From Armatimonadota bacterium (GTDB taxonomy: Bacteria; Armatimonadota; Fimbriimonadia; Fimbriimonadales; Fimbriimonadaceae): a DNA stretch of 64,000 nucleotides. The notes under the pieces were generated by a model. That model saw only the letters and a list, made by a program, of their open reading frames with translations. It did not search any database and was not told where the DNA came from. A program made the translations under genes and the position numbers. The first letter of the stretch is position 1. The number at the start of each line of letters is the position of its first letter. The stretch lies in assembly GCA_029781035.1 (NCBI GenBank), contig JAKOXK010000079.1, positions 1 to 64,000 on the forward strand, in the 5' to 3' direction. Below are positions 6,966 to 15,366 of this stretch, in pieces.

Positions 6966-9251
6966 CTATGGCGGGTCAGCCGACCTTCTGACGAACAAAC
7001 CGGGCAGCGGGTTGTTGGGCAGGCCAGCGTGCTTGGCGACGACACCAGCGAGCGTGTCGGCTCCTCCGTTCTCGTCCACGACCAGGCACAAGCGTCTTTT
7101 GGCACGCGTCATGCCGACGTACAGGACTCGCAGCCTTTCGTCGCGTTCGCGCTTGACTTGCGACTCCGCCAGCCACCTGTAGAAGGCTGAAGTCGGCCGA
7201 CGAAGACCGGAGGCGACAAGCCCTTTGGCTGGTTCGGACGCCACGCTGGGCGCATTGGGAGTGAGCCGCTTGTGCATTTCCGGCAGGACGACGACGTCGA
7301 ACTCGAGGCCCTTTGCTTTGTGGATGGTGGTCAACGTTACAGCATCGGCCCGCTCGTCCAAGACCGGAGCTTCGCCCTCGCGATGTCGGATGAACTGAAT
7401 CGCGCGCAATCGGTGCGCGAACTCCCTCGCGTCCATCTCAGGCTGGACAGCCGCCATGGCCAAGAGCTTCCTCACGTTGGCGATCGTCTGCCTGGCGTTC
7501 GGGATCCGGGCCGTCTCTTCAAGATAGGGCGTCTCGCGGAGCAGGAAGGCTAGGGTTTCCCAGGCTGGGATCCTATCGGCCCGCTCTCTGCCCCGGTCAA
7601 ACCACGAGAGGAACCTGTCGATGGCCTCCCTGTCCTCCGGACCTAACGGGCCTGGAGCCGACAGGGAGGACAAGACCGGTCTGTGGGCGGCATGCCACAC
7701 AAGTCCGTCTGCTGAAAGGCCGACGAACGGGCTCCTGAGCAGGGCAAGCAGGCTGAAGTCCTCGGTGGGGTCACTCAGGGCATCGAGCGCGTTGGCGAGG
7801 TCTCGGACTTCAAGCCTTGTGTAGAACTTCTCAGAGGCGCCGATCGTGCGGGCCGGGACTCCCAGCTCTGTGAGGAGCCCGCACAGGGTGTTAGCCGACT
7901 CGTTCTTCTGAGTCAAGACGGCCACATCCCGTTCAGCGACCCCTTCTTTGACCATATGGTGAATCAGCCGGGCGGTTTCGCGGGAATCCATCGCAGTCAT
8001 GGGCCAGAGTTCGACCCCGTCGCACCGCTGGGCCCCGTTCTCAAGCTGTGAGCCGGCAGCCCGCATCGGCGTGTGATCCTGGCCCCACTCGGTTCCGAAG
8101 ACAGCGTCCACAAAGTTGAGGATTCCTGGTTCGGAACGGTGATTGACGGTGAGTGGGAAAGTCTCCGTCTCGCCGCACCGGTCGATGAAGAGTCCGCGGT
8201 CAGCATGACGAAAACCATAGATCGATTGCTGCGGGTCGCCCACCATCATCTCGCCAGGAGCGGTCAAGCTGTTGATGATCCGGTACTGGAGCGGATTAAG
8301 GTCTTGAGCTTCGTCAACGAGGACAGCGCGACACTGTCGCTGGATCCGGCTTCGTGCCTCTTCCGACGTCTCGATCAGCCGCACCGCCTTGGACTCGAGA
8401 AGGGCGAAGTCGAACTTCTGAAGGCGCTCCATTTGAGCTTCGACGTCGTCCCATGCTTCGAGGGCGAGCCATAGAAGGCCGGTCGTGTCCTTGGCTGCAT
8501 CCAAGTCGGACTCGTTCGTCTGGCCCTTGAGCCAACCTGGAGATCGGATCCCCAAATCCTTCAACCTTAAGGTGAAGTCGGATCCGTTTGCGCAACCTTT
8601 GAGGCGGCCCTCCGCGTCTTCCGGAAACCAGGAAACGAGTGCAGACATCCAGTGGGCCAAAGTTGCTTCAGGGCTCTCATACGCTTTCCGAAGGAAGCTC
8701 TGCGGGACTCCTGACGAGCGAAGTTTCTCCAGCAGGTTCTCCACCAAGTACCGGACTTCGCTGTGGGCGGTCGTGTTGGCTTGGTAATGGGATCGCCCCG
8801 CAAGCCGGCGGACGAACTCCGCGGCCCATGGGCTCTCTTCTGAATTGGTGTGTAGAGCCCGCTGGACGGCCCTGTCGAGGATCGTCCGGGCTTCGGCACC
8901 CCCGAGCACTTCAAACGTCGGATCCACGAGGGCCTCCACGGCATTCTCCCGGAGGATCCTTTCGCAGAAGCTGTGGATGGTCTGGATCGGCCCGGTCTCC
9001 GCCATTTGTGCTTCTTCTAGCCGGTCGGCATCTCGGAGCCGCGCCACGATTCGTGCCTTCATCTCAGCTGCTGCCTTTCGGGTGAAAGTCACAGTCACGA
9101 TGGACTCGGGCGAAAGGCCCATCTCGACGACGTTTCGAACGTAGCGCTCCACCAAAACGCTCGTCTTGCCCGAACCTGCTCCCGCGCGCACGCTGAACCG
9201 CGGCGCAGATGCGCCTATGACTGCATTCTGCTCCTTGGTTGGCGACTTCAT
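6966..9251 (-). CDS. UvrD/AddA-family superfamily 1 helicase, no nuclease domain
   Basis: About 761 aa from the ATG at 9251, which overlaps the upstream stop by 4 bp (ATGA). All SF1A helicase motifs are visible: Walker A in RAGAGSGKTSVL (about 22-33), motif Ia VTVTFTRKAAAEMKARI, Walker B VLVDEAQDLNPLQ, motif III GDPQQSIYGFRHAD, motif IV VNHRSEPGI, motif V TTIHKAKGLEFDVVVLP and motif VI LRVLYVGMTRAKRRL. The sequence stops about 45 residues after motif VI. AddA and RecB proteins usually carry a C-terminal PD-(D/E)XK nuclease of a few hundred residues, absent here. Pairing with the AddB-like gene suggests a role in double-strand break repair. Confidence 0.85.
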   Translation of the reverse strand: MKSPTKEQNAVIGASAPRFSVRAGAGSGKTSVLVERYVRNVVEMGLSPESIVTVTFTRKAAAEMKARIVARLRDADRLEEAQMAETGPIQTIHSFCERILRENAVEALVDPTFEVLGGAEARTILDRAVQRALHTNSEESPWAAEFVRRLAGRSHYQANTTAHSEVRYLVENLLEKLRSSGVPQSFLRKAYESPEATLAHWMSALVSWFPEDAEGRLKGCANGSDFTLRLKDLGIRSPGWLKGQTNESDLDAAKDTTGLLWLALEAWDDVEAQMERLQKFDFALLESKAVRLIETSEEARSRIQRQCRAVLVDEAQDLNPLQYRIINSLTAPGEMMVGDPQQSIYGFRHADRGLFIDRCGETETFPLTVNHRSEPGILNFVDAVFGTEWGQDHTPMRAAGSQLENGAQRCDGVELWPMTAMDSRETARLIHHMVKEGVAERDVAVLTQKNESANTLCGLLTELGVPARTIGASEKFYTRLEVRDLANALDALSDPTEDFSLLALLRSPFVGLSADGLVWHAAHRPVLSSLSAPGPLGPEDREAIDRFLSWFDRGRERADRIPAWETLAFLLRETPYLEETARIPNARQTIANVRKLLAMAAVQPEMDAREFAHRLRAIQFIRHREGEAPVLDERADAVTLTTIHKAKGLEFDVVVLPEMHKRLTPNAPSVASEPAKGLVASGLRRPTSAFYRWLAESQVKRERDERLRVLYVGMTRAKRRLCLVVDENGGADTLAGVVAKHAGLPNNPLPGLFVRRSADPP

Positions 9252-12124
9252 GTCTCGTCCTCTCCAAACGGGGATTCGACGTCGCCGTGTTCGGCCGAGC
9301 GGCGGCACAGCTCGCCATACCAGCACGTACTGCAATGCTCTCCCGGCTTTGGACTAGCATCAGCCTTCTCCAAAAGGTTGACGGCGGTCTTCAACCTCTC
9401 TCGGACACACCGGAAGGCTCGGGTGGGGCTCACACCGATTCCGCGGACGCTCAAGTTGCGCCCCTGATCACTACGAAGTCGTCCGCGATCTTCCGAAAGC
9501 ACGAGCAGGGTGCGGCTGCCCGTCGTCGAATCGACTTCGAGTGCCATCGCCGCGCTGTTACGGTTGAACTGGGCCATCAGGTAAAGCCCATACTTGAAGG
9601 ACTCTCTGTCAGCGAACACTTGAGTCTCGACGTCGGTCGTCTTCGGTGCCGAGTTCTGGTAGAGCTGGATCACGCTCACCCCGTTCACGGTCGTGAGGCC
9701 TGCCAGTTCATCAACCAAGTGGATGGTCTTGCCTTCGATCTTGGGGTTGTTGCGGAGCCCATGTGAGTCGAGGCCGACGTTTGAGAAAGAAGAGCCATCG
9801 TCTCGGGGCCACACGGTCCTTGAGTGGAACTCTCGCTCGACCCACTCGTCGATCCAGCGACGGCCCGTTGTCTCAAGAAGGGACGCTTCCCACCGCTCGA
9901 TCCGCTGAGCCGTGCGAGCGAGCAGCCGATCAAGCTCATCGAGAAGTGCCTTTCGCGCCGATTGGGGATCCTTAGCGACCGAAAGTCCCGCTAGTCTGGG
10001 GAGGTCTAAGAGGATCCAAGGGCCGATCTGGCTCGATGGTGACGAGACCCTCAACCGATAACGGTATGCAGCTTGAAACGGACAGTTCAAGGCAAGGCCC
10101 AGTTCGCCCGGCTTCACTCCGGCTTCCCAATTGGGCCGGAGAACAGCCTTGTTCTCGATGAGTGTTACGGCCGAGGGCCCAGCGTAGCGGCGCGGGCCCT
10201 CAAGCGCGTCCCTGAAGCGCCTGTCGGCCTCGAACGACCACGCGTTCCCCAGCGGCACCCACTGCTGCCTGGGGTAGACGCTCTTCGTGACGGTTCCAGC
10301 CGCCCGCTCGATCTCAGTCAGATAGAAGGCAGGAACGTTGTCGCGATCGTCGTCGGTCAAGGGATAGCTCAAAATGAGCGACTTTGTTGGAGCCGCAGAG
10401 AGACGGATGAACTGGTCCCGCTCCGTCCTCGACTCGTCTCGCGAGTCCGGGACTCGCACGCCTAGTGCGTTCGTTAGCTCGTTCCGAGCTTCATCGTCCA
10501 ACAAGGGGTCTTCACGACGACGCTTCGGCATCGACCCCTCAAGCATTCCGAGGACGAACAGATTGTCGAGTTCCGGCAAACAGGTCGGGTCGCTGCCAAA
10601 GAAAACGCCCCCGGAAGGAGTCTCGACTGTCACGGTTTCGTCCTTCCAGATCCTTTCAACCAACGCCACGAATCCCGACAGGGAAAGCTCCCTCAACCCA
10701 GCCTGGTCATAGACGAAGGCATAGTCGGCGATCGAACGCTGCATCACGGTTTGTGCGCGCATGTCTCGAGACCGGATCTGAGGGTTCGACGCCGCGGCTT
10801 CATCCGCAATGGCGGTCTCACCGACGAGCTGTCGGAAGCGCTCGAGCCACGTTGACAGGGTCGCGGTTCCCTCACTGTGAGACTGTCGCCACTCCAGAAA
10901 GCGGCCGAGCCACGCGGCATCAATCGCGGAATCCTTGAGCCAACCTTGAAAAGCCGACCAAGCGTTGTCGTGCTCAGAGGTCAGCTCAGAAACGGCCTCC
11001 CAGAGTAGTCCCTGGGCCTCGATCGATGTCTGGCAGTAGCTGGTCTTCGCCAGCCGTGCCATTTCTCGGAGGTCGCCTGAAGCCGCCGCCCTCAGGGCTT
11101 GCAGCACAACGGTCGCCAGGCCGCAGGAGAGGAGGGGAGCGCTCTTGACCGCCTGCAGGGTGACGCCAAACCGCTCGGCCGTGGCGGTCAGGAGAGGCCC
11201 GTAGACGCTGGCTTCGCGGGCGAAAATGCCGATCCGGTGGTGTGGAGTTCCTTCGTCCAGGAGCTTCCCGCACCCTCTTAGTGCCCATTCGCACTCCGCG
11301 AGGACATCGCTGGCTTCAACGATCTCTACCGAAGGTGTCGTGGCGGCCACCCGGTCCGTGAAGAGCACTTCGTACCAGCCCTCCTCACCGACGACAGTCC
11401 GTTTCTTTGATCCCAGTCGGGCGATCGAACGCTGCGCCGGCAAAAAGACATCGGGCCTTCCTGGGAGCAGTTCGATGACGTAGTCGACTTCGACCCCTTG
11501 GCGGCAAAGCCAAAGGAGCCAGGCGTCGTAGAGTGGCCGCTCGTCTGGGCCTGCGATTACCACGACATGGTTAAGAGGGCCGACGGAATCGAGAACCGAG
11601 TCGAGACAGGACTTGACCCTGTCGGTCACGTACTCCCGATGGGCTACGTCCATCGAATCCTTGACGAGATCGGACAGCTCGGCGAGCGTCTCCAACTTAT
11701 CGGCCAAGCTGCCATTAAGACGGGACGCCCCCAACCGGAGGTCGGGCCCATCGATCCCCAGATGACGCAGTTCCTCAAGGCGCTGACTCGCCAGTCGGGC
11801 CGTGCCGGTCATTTGGAGGGAACGGACGAGGTTCGACTCGCCTGAAAGCGATTCACAGGCGAGGATCGTCATCGCATCGCGTTGCCCGCGCGTCACAAGT
11901 CGCTCGACGGTTCCTCCCTGCATACGCACGACACGCCCCACCAAGTCGCCGAACGGGACAAGCTCGATGGATTCCGGATCCTCTACAGCCAGGGCTGCTA
12001 CCCGCAGCCTGGCGTCATCGTACGCCGTGACCACCGTCCCGTCACGGGCACAATGGTCCAAACCCGAGGTGAGGCCCGCTCCGCCGGGTGCCACCACGAC
12101 TACTCGGGGGCGAGCTTCTGCCAT
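9248..12124 (-). CDS. AddB-like protein with Fe-S cysteines and a degenerate nuclease
   Basis: 958 aa from the ATG at 12124. The N-terminal part is a diverged helicase-like region without a clear P-loop (VVVVAPGGAGLTSG). A mid segment (DNLFVLGMLEGSMPKRRREDPLL) is the AddB/RexB hallmark. The C-terminal region has the AddB Fe-S arrangement: one Cys at about 681 (ALNCPFQAAYRYRL) and three near the end (HCSTCWYGELC, about 932-941). Where PD-(D/E)XK nucleases have GRIDRVD and IDYKTG, this protein reads GKTIHLVDEL (about 798-807) and VIQLYQNS (about 818-825). The catalytic Asp and Lys therefore appear replaced. The gene is first in the operon. Confidence 0.72.
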   Translation of the reverse strand: MAEARPRVVVVAPGGAGLTSGLDHCARDGTVVTAYDDARLRVAALAVEDPESIELVPFGDLVGRVVRMQGGTVERLVTRGQRDAMTILACESLSGESNLVRSLQMTGTARLASQRLEELRHLGIDGPDLRLGASRLNGSLADKLETLAELSDLVKDSMDVAHREYVTDRVKSCLDSVLDSVGPLNHVVVIAGPDERPLYDAWLLWLCRQGVEVDYVIELLPGRPDVFLPAQRSIARLGSKKRTVVGEEGWYEVLFTDRVAATTPSVEIVEASDVLAECEWALRGCGKLLDEGTPHHRIGIFAREASVYGPLLTATAERFGVTLQAVKSAPLLSCGLATVVLQALRAAASGDLREMARLAKTSYCQTSIEAQGLLWEAVSELTSEHDNAWSAFQGWLKDSAIDAAWLGRFLEWRQSHSEGTATLSTWLERFRQLVGETAIADEAAASNPQIRSRDMRAQTVMQRSIADYAFVYDQAGLRELSLSGFVALVERIWKDETVTVETPSGGVFFGSDPTCLPELDNLFVLGMLEGSMPKRRREDPLLDDEARNELTNALGVRVPDSRDESRTERDQFIRLSAAPTKSLILSYPLTDDDRDNVPAFYLTEIERAAGTVTKSVYPRQQWVPLGNAWSFEADRRFRDALEGPRRYAGPSAVTLIENKAVLRPNWEAGVKPGELGLALNCPFQAAYRYRLRVSSPSSQIGPWILLDLPRLAGLSVAKDPQSARKALLDELDRLLARTAQRIERWEASLLETTGRRWIDEWVEREFHSRTVWPRDDGSSFSNVGLDSHGLRNNPKIEGKTIHLVDELAGLTTVNGVSVIQLYQNSAPKTTDVETQVFADRESFKYGLYLMAQFNRNSAAMALEVDSTTGSRTLLVLSEDRGRLRSDQGRNLSVRGIGVSPTRAFRCVRERLKTAVNLLEKADASPKPGEHCSTCWYGELCRRSAEHGDVESPFGEDET

Positions 12125-12139
12125 AGTCGAGATGTTACT

Positions 12140-12736
12140 ATGCCGGGACCAGACAAGCCCTTGTGGACAGTATCGCGGCAAGTGGTCGGAAACCTGCTGC
12201 CATTGTTGGTCAGCGCACCCTTCCTGGTCGTCGCCTTGAGGGAGTATCCATCCAAGGGATTGGCCTCACCCGTACTGGGCTGTCTTGTCCTTTTTCCGAT
12301 CGTGGCGTGGATCGCCACGAACTTCCTGGGTCTAAGCGCCAATCTGGGGCTCAAGAAGGAGATGGGGCGACGCCTGCATATCGAGAGACCGTTCAGCACG
12401 GAGGAAAAGCACTTTGTCGGGTTCGCCCGACCGGGTTACCAGGGCCTCCTCGATCCTCATGAAGACGTTGGGTTCCTGGTCGTCCACGACGACCGGCTTG
12501 AGTTCTTTGGCAGCAAGGTACGAGTGAACCTGCAAAAGTCCGACGTCAAGAGGGTCGTGTTCCGGCCCAATCCCCATGCTTGGGTGGGTCTCGGAAGATG
12601 GGTCTCAGTCGAGGGCGAGTCTGACGGCAAACACGTCCGGCTCATGGTCGAACCCAGGGAACGAGCGACCTTGTTGGGCAACCGTTCGCTGGGTTCGCTC
12701 CTTCGGAAGAGGCTCGACAAGTGGTCGAAAAGCTAG
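12140..12736 (+). CDS. Hypothetical membrane protein
   Basis: 198 aa from the ATG at 12140 (MPGPDKPLWTVSRQVVGNLL). Two closely spaced hydrophobic helices (about 18-36 and 43-65) are followed by a soluble domain rich in beta-type segments (VGFLVVHDDRLEFFGSKVRV, VKRVVFRPNPHAWVGLGRWV). No family was recognised; the soluble part resembles membrane-anchored PH-like domains only in general layout. It is divergent from the AddB-like gene with 15 bp between starts, so the true start or the promoters must overlap coding DNA. Its stop shares CTAG with the convergent methyltransferase stop. Confidence 0.6.
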   Translation: MPGPDKPLWTVSRQVVGNLLPLLVSAPFLVVALREYPSKGLASPVLGCLVLFPIVAWIATNFLGLSANLGLKKEMGRRLHIERPFSTEEKHFVGFARPGYQGLLDPHEDVGFLVVHDDRLEFFGSKVRVNLQKSDVKRVVFRPNPHAWVGLGRWVSVEGESDGKHVRLMVEPRERATLLGNRSLGSLLRKRLDKWSKS

Positions 12737-13578
12737 CCCAACTTCGTTCCATGGCAGAAGCCGCGGCATTGTGAGAGCTCGGACGGCTGACCTGTGAGCT
12801 TCCAGACTTCGACGTCCGGGAAGCCTGCGGCCATGGTCATCAGTCCCAGACAGCCGAGTGTCGGCGCCCACCAGTTCGTGTTGTTCTGGCCGTACTCGTT
12901 GTTCGGATAAAACTCCATGACCGCCTGCCCACCGGGGTAGCCGTGGCCGAGCCCGCCCTGGTAAGGGCTGAAGTCGTCCAGGATCGCTGATTCGATAAAG
13001 ATGTCACCATCGCAGACTGTGGACAGCATGTCAAGAGCCAGCAACGGGTAGCGCAAGTGATAGAGGGTCCCGAAGAAGAAGACCACGTCGAACCGTCCGA
13101 GCACGTCCGCCGTTGCCTGGTAGACCGACATCTCGATGCGCTTGCAGACTTCTGGGCTGTAACCCAAAGCTTCCCGGCACAGGTCGAAAGTCGCCCAAGC
13201 TTTGCGGTCCGTGTCGCCAAGAGAACCAAGGTAGTCACTGAAATCGTCGATCGCGACGACCTCCGAAGCCCCTCGATTGAGCGCCTCAAACGTCCAGTAT
13301 CCGTCCCAAGCCCCGACGTCCAAAACCCGCTTACCGGTCAAGTCTTCTGGAATCCGGTATGCGTCGGCTGCCAGCGGGGCCCATCCAGGTGTGACGACAC
13401 CCCCTGGTAGTTCGATCCGGTGATACCAAAACGGGAACGAACGGACTTCGGCCTCAAGATCGAGCGTCTTCACACCGGGATTCTCGGCAGTTCCTGGTGG
13501 CTCCTCAGGGCTGTCCTGAACGAATCCCTCGAAGCGGGCCTCAGGTTCCGAGCTACAAAACTTCGCAGACGTTGCCAA
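12733..13578 (-). CDS. SAM-dependent methyltransferase, CmoB/DUF1698-like
   Basis: Up to 281 aa. Motif I is KRVLDVGAWDGYWTFEALNRG, followed by VVAIDD and a FDVVFFFGTLYHLRYPL block typical of DUF1698/CmoB-like enzymes. The N-terminal FPFWYHRIELPGGVVTPGW matches the FxFWxHxIxLPxGvxTpG motif of that family. Residues 1-35 look unconserved; a GTG at 13473 would start at MKTLDLEAEVRSF and leave about 120 bp for divergent promoters, which is attractive because the listed ATG is only 14 bp from the next gene's start. Being next to OGT-like and flagellin genes, it could methylate a glycan rather than a tRNA; this is inference. Confidence 0.75.
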   Translation of the reverse strand: MATSAKFCSSEPEARFEGFVQDSPEEPPGTAENPGVKTLDLEAEVRSFPFWYHRIELPGGVVTPGWAPLAADAYRIPEDLTGKRVLDVGAWDGYWTFEALNRGASEVVAIDDFSDYLGSLGDTDRKAWATFDLCREALGYSPEVCKRIEMSVYQATADVLGRFDVVFFFGTLYHLRYPLLALDMLSTVCDGDIFIESAILDDFSPYQGGLGHGYPGGQAVMEFYPNNEYGQNNTNWWAPTLGCLGLMTMAAGFPDVEVWKLTGQPSELSQCRGFCHGTKLG

Positions 13579-13592
13579 GAATCACACATGGC

Positions 13593-15344
13593 ATGGCCGT
13601 TGCACAGTCGTCACATCCGCACCCCGCCCTGCAACGGGCCATCCAAGCCCATGTTCAAGGGCAGGCTGAGCGCGCTGAGGAACTCTACAGGCAAGTCCTG
13701 CGTGAGACGCCCGATCCCCAAGCTGCCCAGTTTCTCGGTGTGCTGCTCTTCCAAGCGGACCGCCGCAGTGAAGGGCTTGAGTGGATGGAAAGAGCCACGA
13801 AGTTGGCTCCTGCTGACGGCGAGGCTTGGAGCAACCTAGGGAACGCACTCCGCGTCGTCGGACGCCACGAAGAAGCGATCACCTGCCTCGTCAGTGCGAC
13901 CACCCTGCGCCCGGATCTGGCGGCGGCCCACTGTAACCTGAGTGCCTGCTATCGCCGGGCGGGCACATTGAGCCGATCCATCTCAGAGGCGAAGGAAGCT
14001 CTGCGCATTGAACCGAACATGGCCCAGGCCCTCTGCAATTTGGGACTGGCCCTCCTTGAGCGAGGCGATGCACTTGAAGCCGTCAAGACCCTGGGCCGGG
14101 CCATTCAGATTGCGCCTCAGTTCTCGGACGCGATTCAGAGCTACCTCTTCGCGTTGCACTACAGCGACAAGCATGACGCAAGGACGATCGCGCAAGAAGC
14201 GGCTCGCTTGGGAGCTCGTTTTGGCTCGGTCCCGGTACGTCGGACCAATCCCAAGCCGCGCTCGGTGGGTTTCCTGTCCGGGGACTTTCGCAAGCATCCG
14301 GTTGCGACCTTTCTCGAGCCGTTGTTGCGGCACCGGGACCGGGCACGATACCGGTTCGTAGCGCTTTCGAACGCTGAGCAAACGGACTCAGTCACGGATC
14401 GGCTTCGGGGCCTCTTCGACGAGTGGATCGACGTCTTTGGAGTGAGCGCGGACAAAGTCGCAGAACGAAGTCGGCAGGCTGAGCTAGACATTGTCGTTGA
14501 TCTTTCGGGTCACACCGCAGGCAACCGTGCCGATGCCTTGGCGAAGGGACTCGCACCCGTTCAGGTGTCGTGGCTTGGTTACTCCGGAACCTCCGGACTT
14601 CCCGCTTTGCAGGCGTTGATCGCGGATCCCATCGTGGTCACAGATGCCGAGGACTGTGCGTACTCGGAGCGGCTCGCCCTGCTACCTGGAAGCGTCTTTT
14701 GCTGGGACATCGCGGACCTGCCGGCAGGATCGGCGTCGCCGCCTTGTGCCAGCTCTGGCTGTGTCACGTTCGGGTCGTTCAACAACCTGTCCAAGTTGAG
14801 CCCCAAGACAGTCGTCCTATGGACAGAGGTCTTGGGGCGGGTTCCCGGCTCCAGGCTTTTGTTGAAGTCGACCCACCTCGCAGAGCCAGAGATAGCTGCG
14901 CACGTGCGGAGTCGCTTCGTCGAGGCGGGACTCGATCAGGATCGCCTTGAGACGGTCGGCTGGCTTCCTGGAGACGGACACCAGGGCGCCTACGACCGCA
15001 TCGACGTCGCGTTGGATCCAACGCCTTATACGGGAGCCACTACGACTTGTGAGGCTCTGGCGATGGGGGTGCCCGTCGTCACGCTCCGAGGAGACCGATA
15101 TGCGGGCCGTATGTCGGCGAGCATCCTGACGGCCGTCGGGAGGGCTGAGTGGATTGCCGACACCGAGAGCCGCTATGTCGAACTGGCGGTTGAGCTGTCG
15201 ACTGACCCCATTGCGCTGGGGGCTCTCCGACAATCGCTACGCCTTGAAATGAAACGGTCGATCCTTTGTGACGGGCCAAAGTTCGCCCGCGATTTTGAGG
15301 ACGCGCTGGAAAGAGCCTGGAGTATTGCCGGGGAATCCCAATAA
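13593..15344 (+). CDS. TPR / SPINDLY O-GlcNAc transferase-like glycosyltransferase (copy 1)
   Basis: 583 aa from the ATG at 13593. The N-terminal 200 residues hold about five TPR units (for example GEAWSNLGNALRVVGRHEEA). The C-terminal half is the GT41 catalytic region: SVGFLSGDFRKHPVATFLEP, LDIVVDLSGHTAGNRADALA, VQVSWLGYSGTSGLPALQAL, VTFGSFNNLSKLSPKTVVLW with the nucleotide-binding Lys, and IDVALDPTPYTGATTTCEAL followed by GVPVVTLRGDRYAGRMSAS. Family members transfer GlcNAc or fucose from a nucleotide sugar to Ser/Thr of cytoplasmic proteins. First of three tandem paralogues; 22 bp precede the next. Confidence 0.9.
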   Translation: MAVAQSSHPHPALQRAIQAHVQGQAERAEELYRQVLRETPDPQAAQFLGVLLFQADRRSEGLEWMERATKLAPADGEAWSNLGNALRVVGRHEEAITCLVSATTLRPDLAAAHCNLSACYRRAGTLSRSISEAKEALRIEPNMAQALCNLGLALLERGDALEAVKTLGRAIQIAPQFSDAIQSYLFALHYSDKHDARTIAQEAARLGARFGSVPVRRTNPKPRSVGFLSGDFRKHPVATFLEPLLRHRDRARYRFVALSNAEQTDSVTDRLRGLFDEWIDVFGVSADKVAERSRQAELDIVVDLSGHTAGNRADALAKGLAPVQVSWLGYSGTSGLPALQALIADPIVVTDAEDCAYSERLALLPGSVFCWDIADLPAGSASPPCASSGCVTFGSFNNLSKLSPKTVVLWTEVLGRVPGSRLLLKSTHLAEPEIAAHVRSRFVEAGLDQDRLETVGWLPGDGHQGAYDRIDVALDPTPYTGATTTCEALAMGVPVVTLRGDRYAGRMSASILTAVGRAEWIADTESRYVELAVELSTDPIALGALRQSLRLEMKRSILCDGPKFARDFEDALERAWSIAGESQ

Positions 15345-15366
15345 TTCTACGAGGAATCCGAACGAC

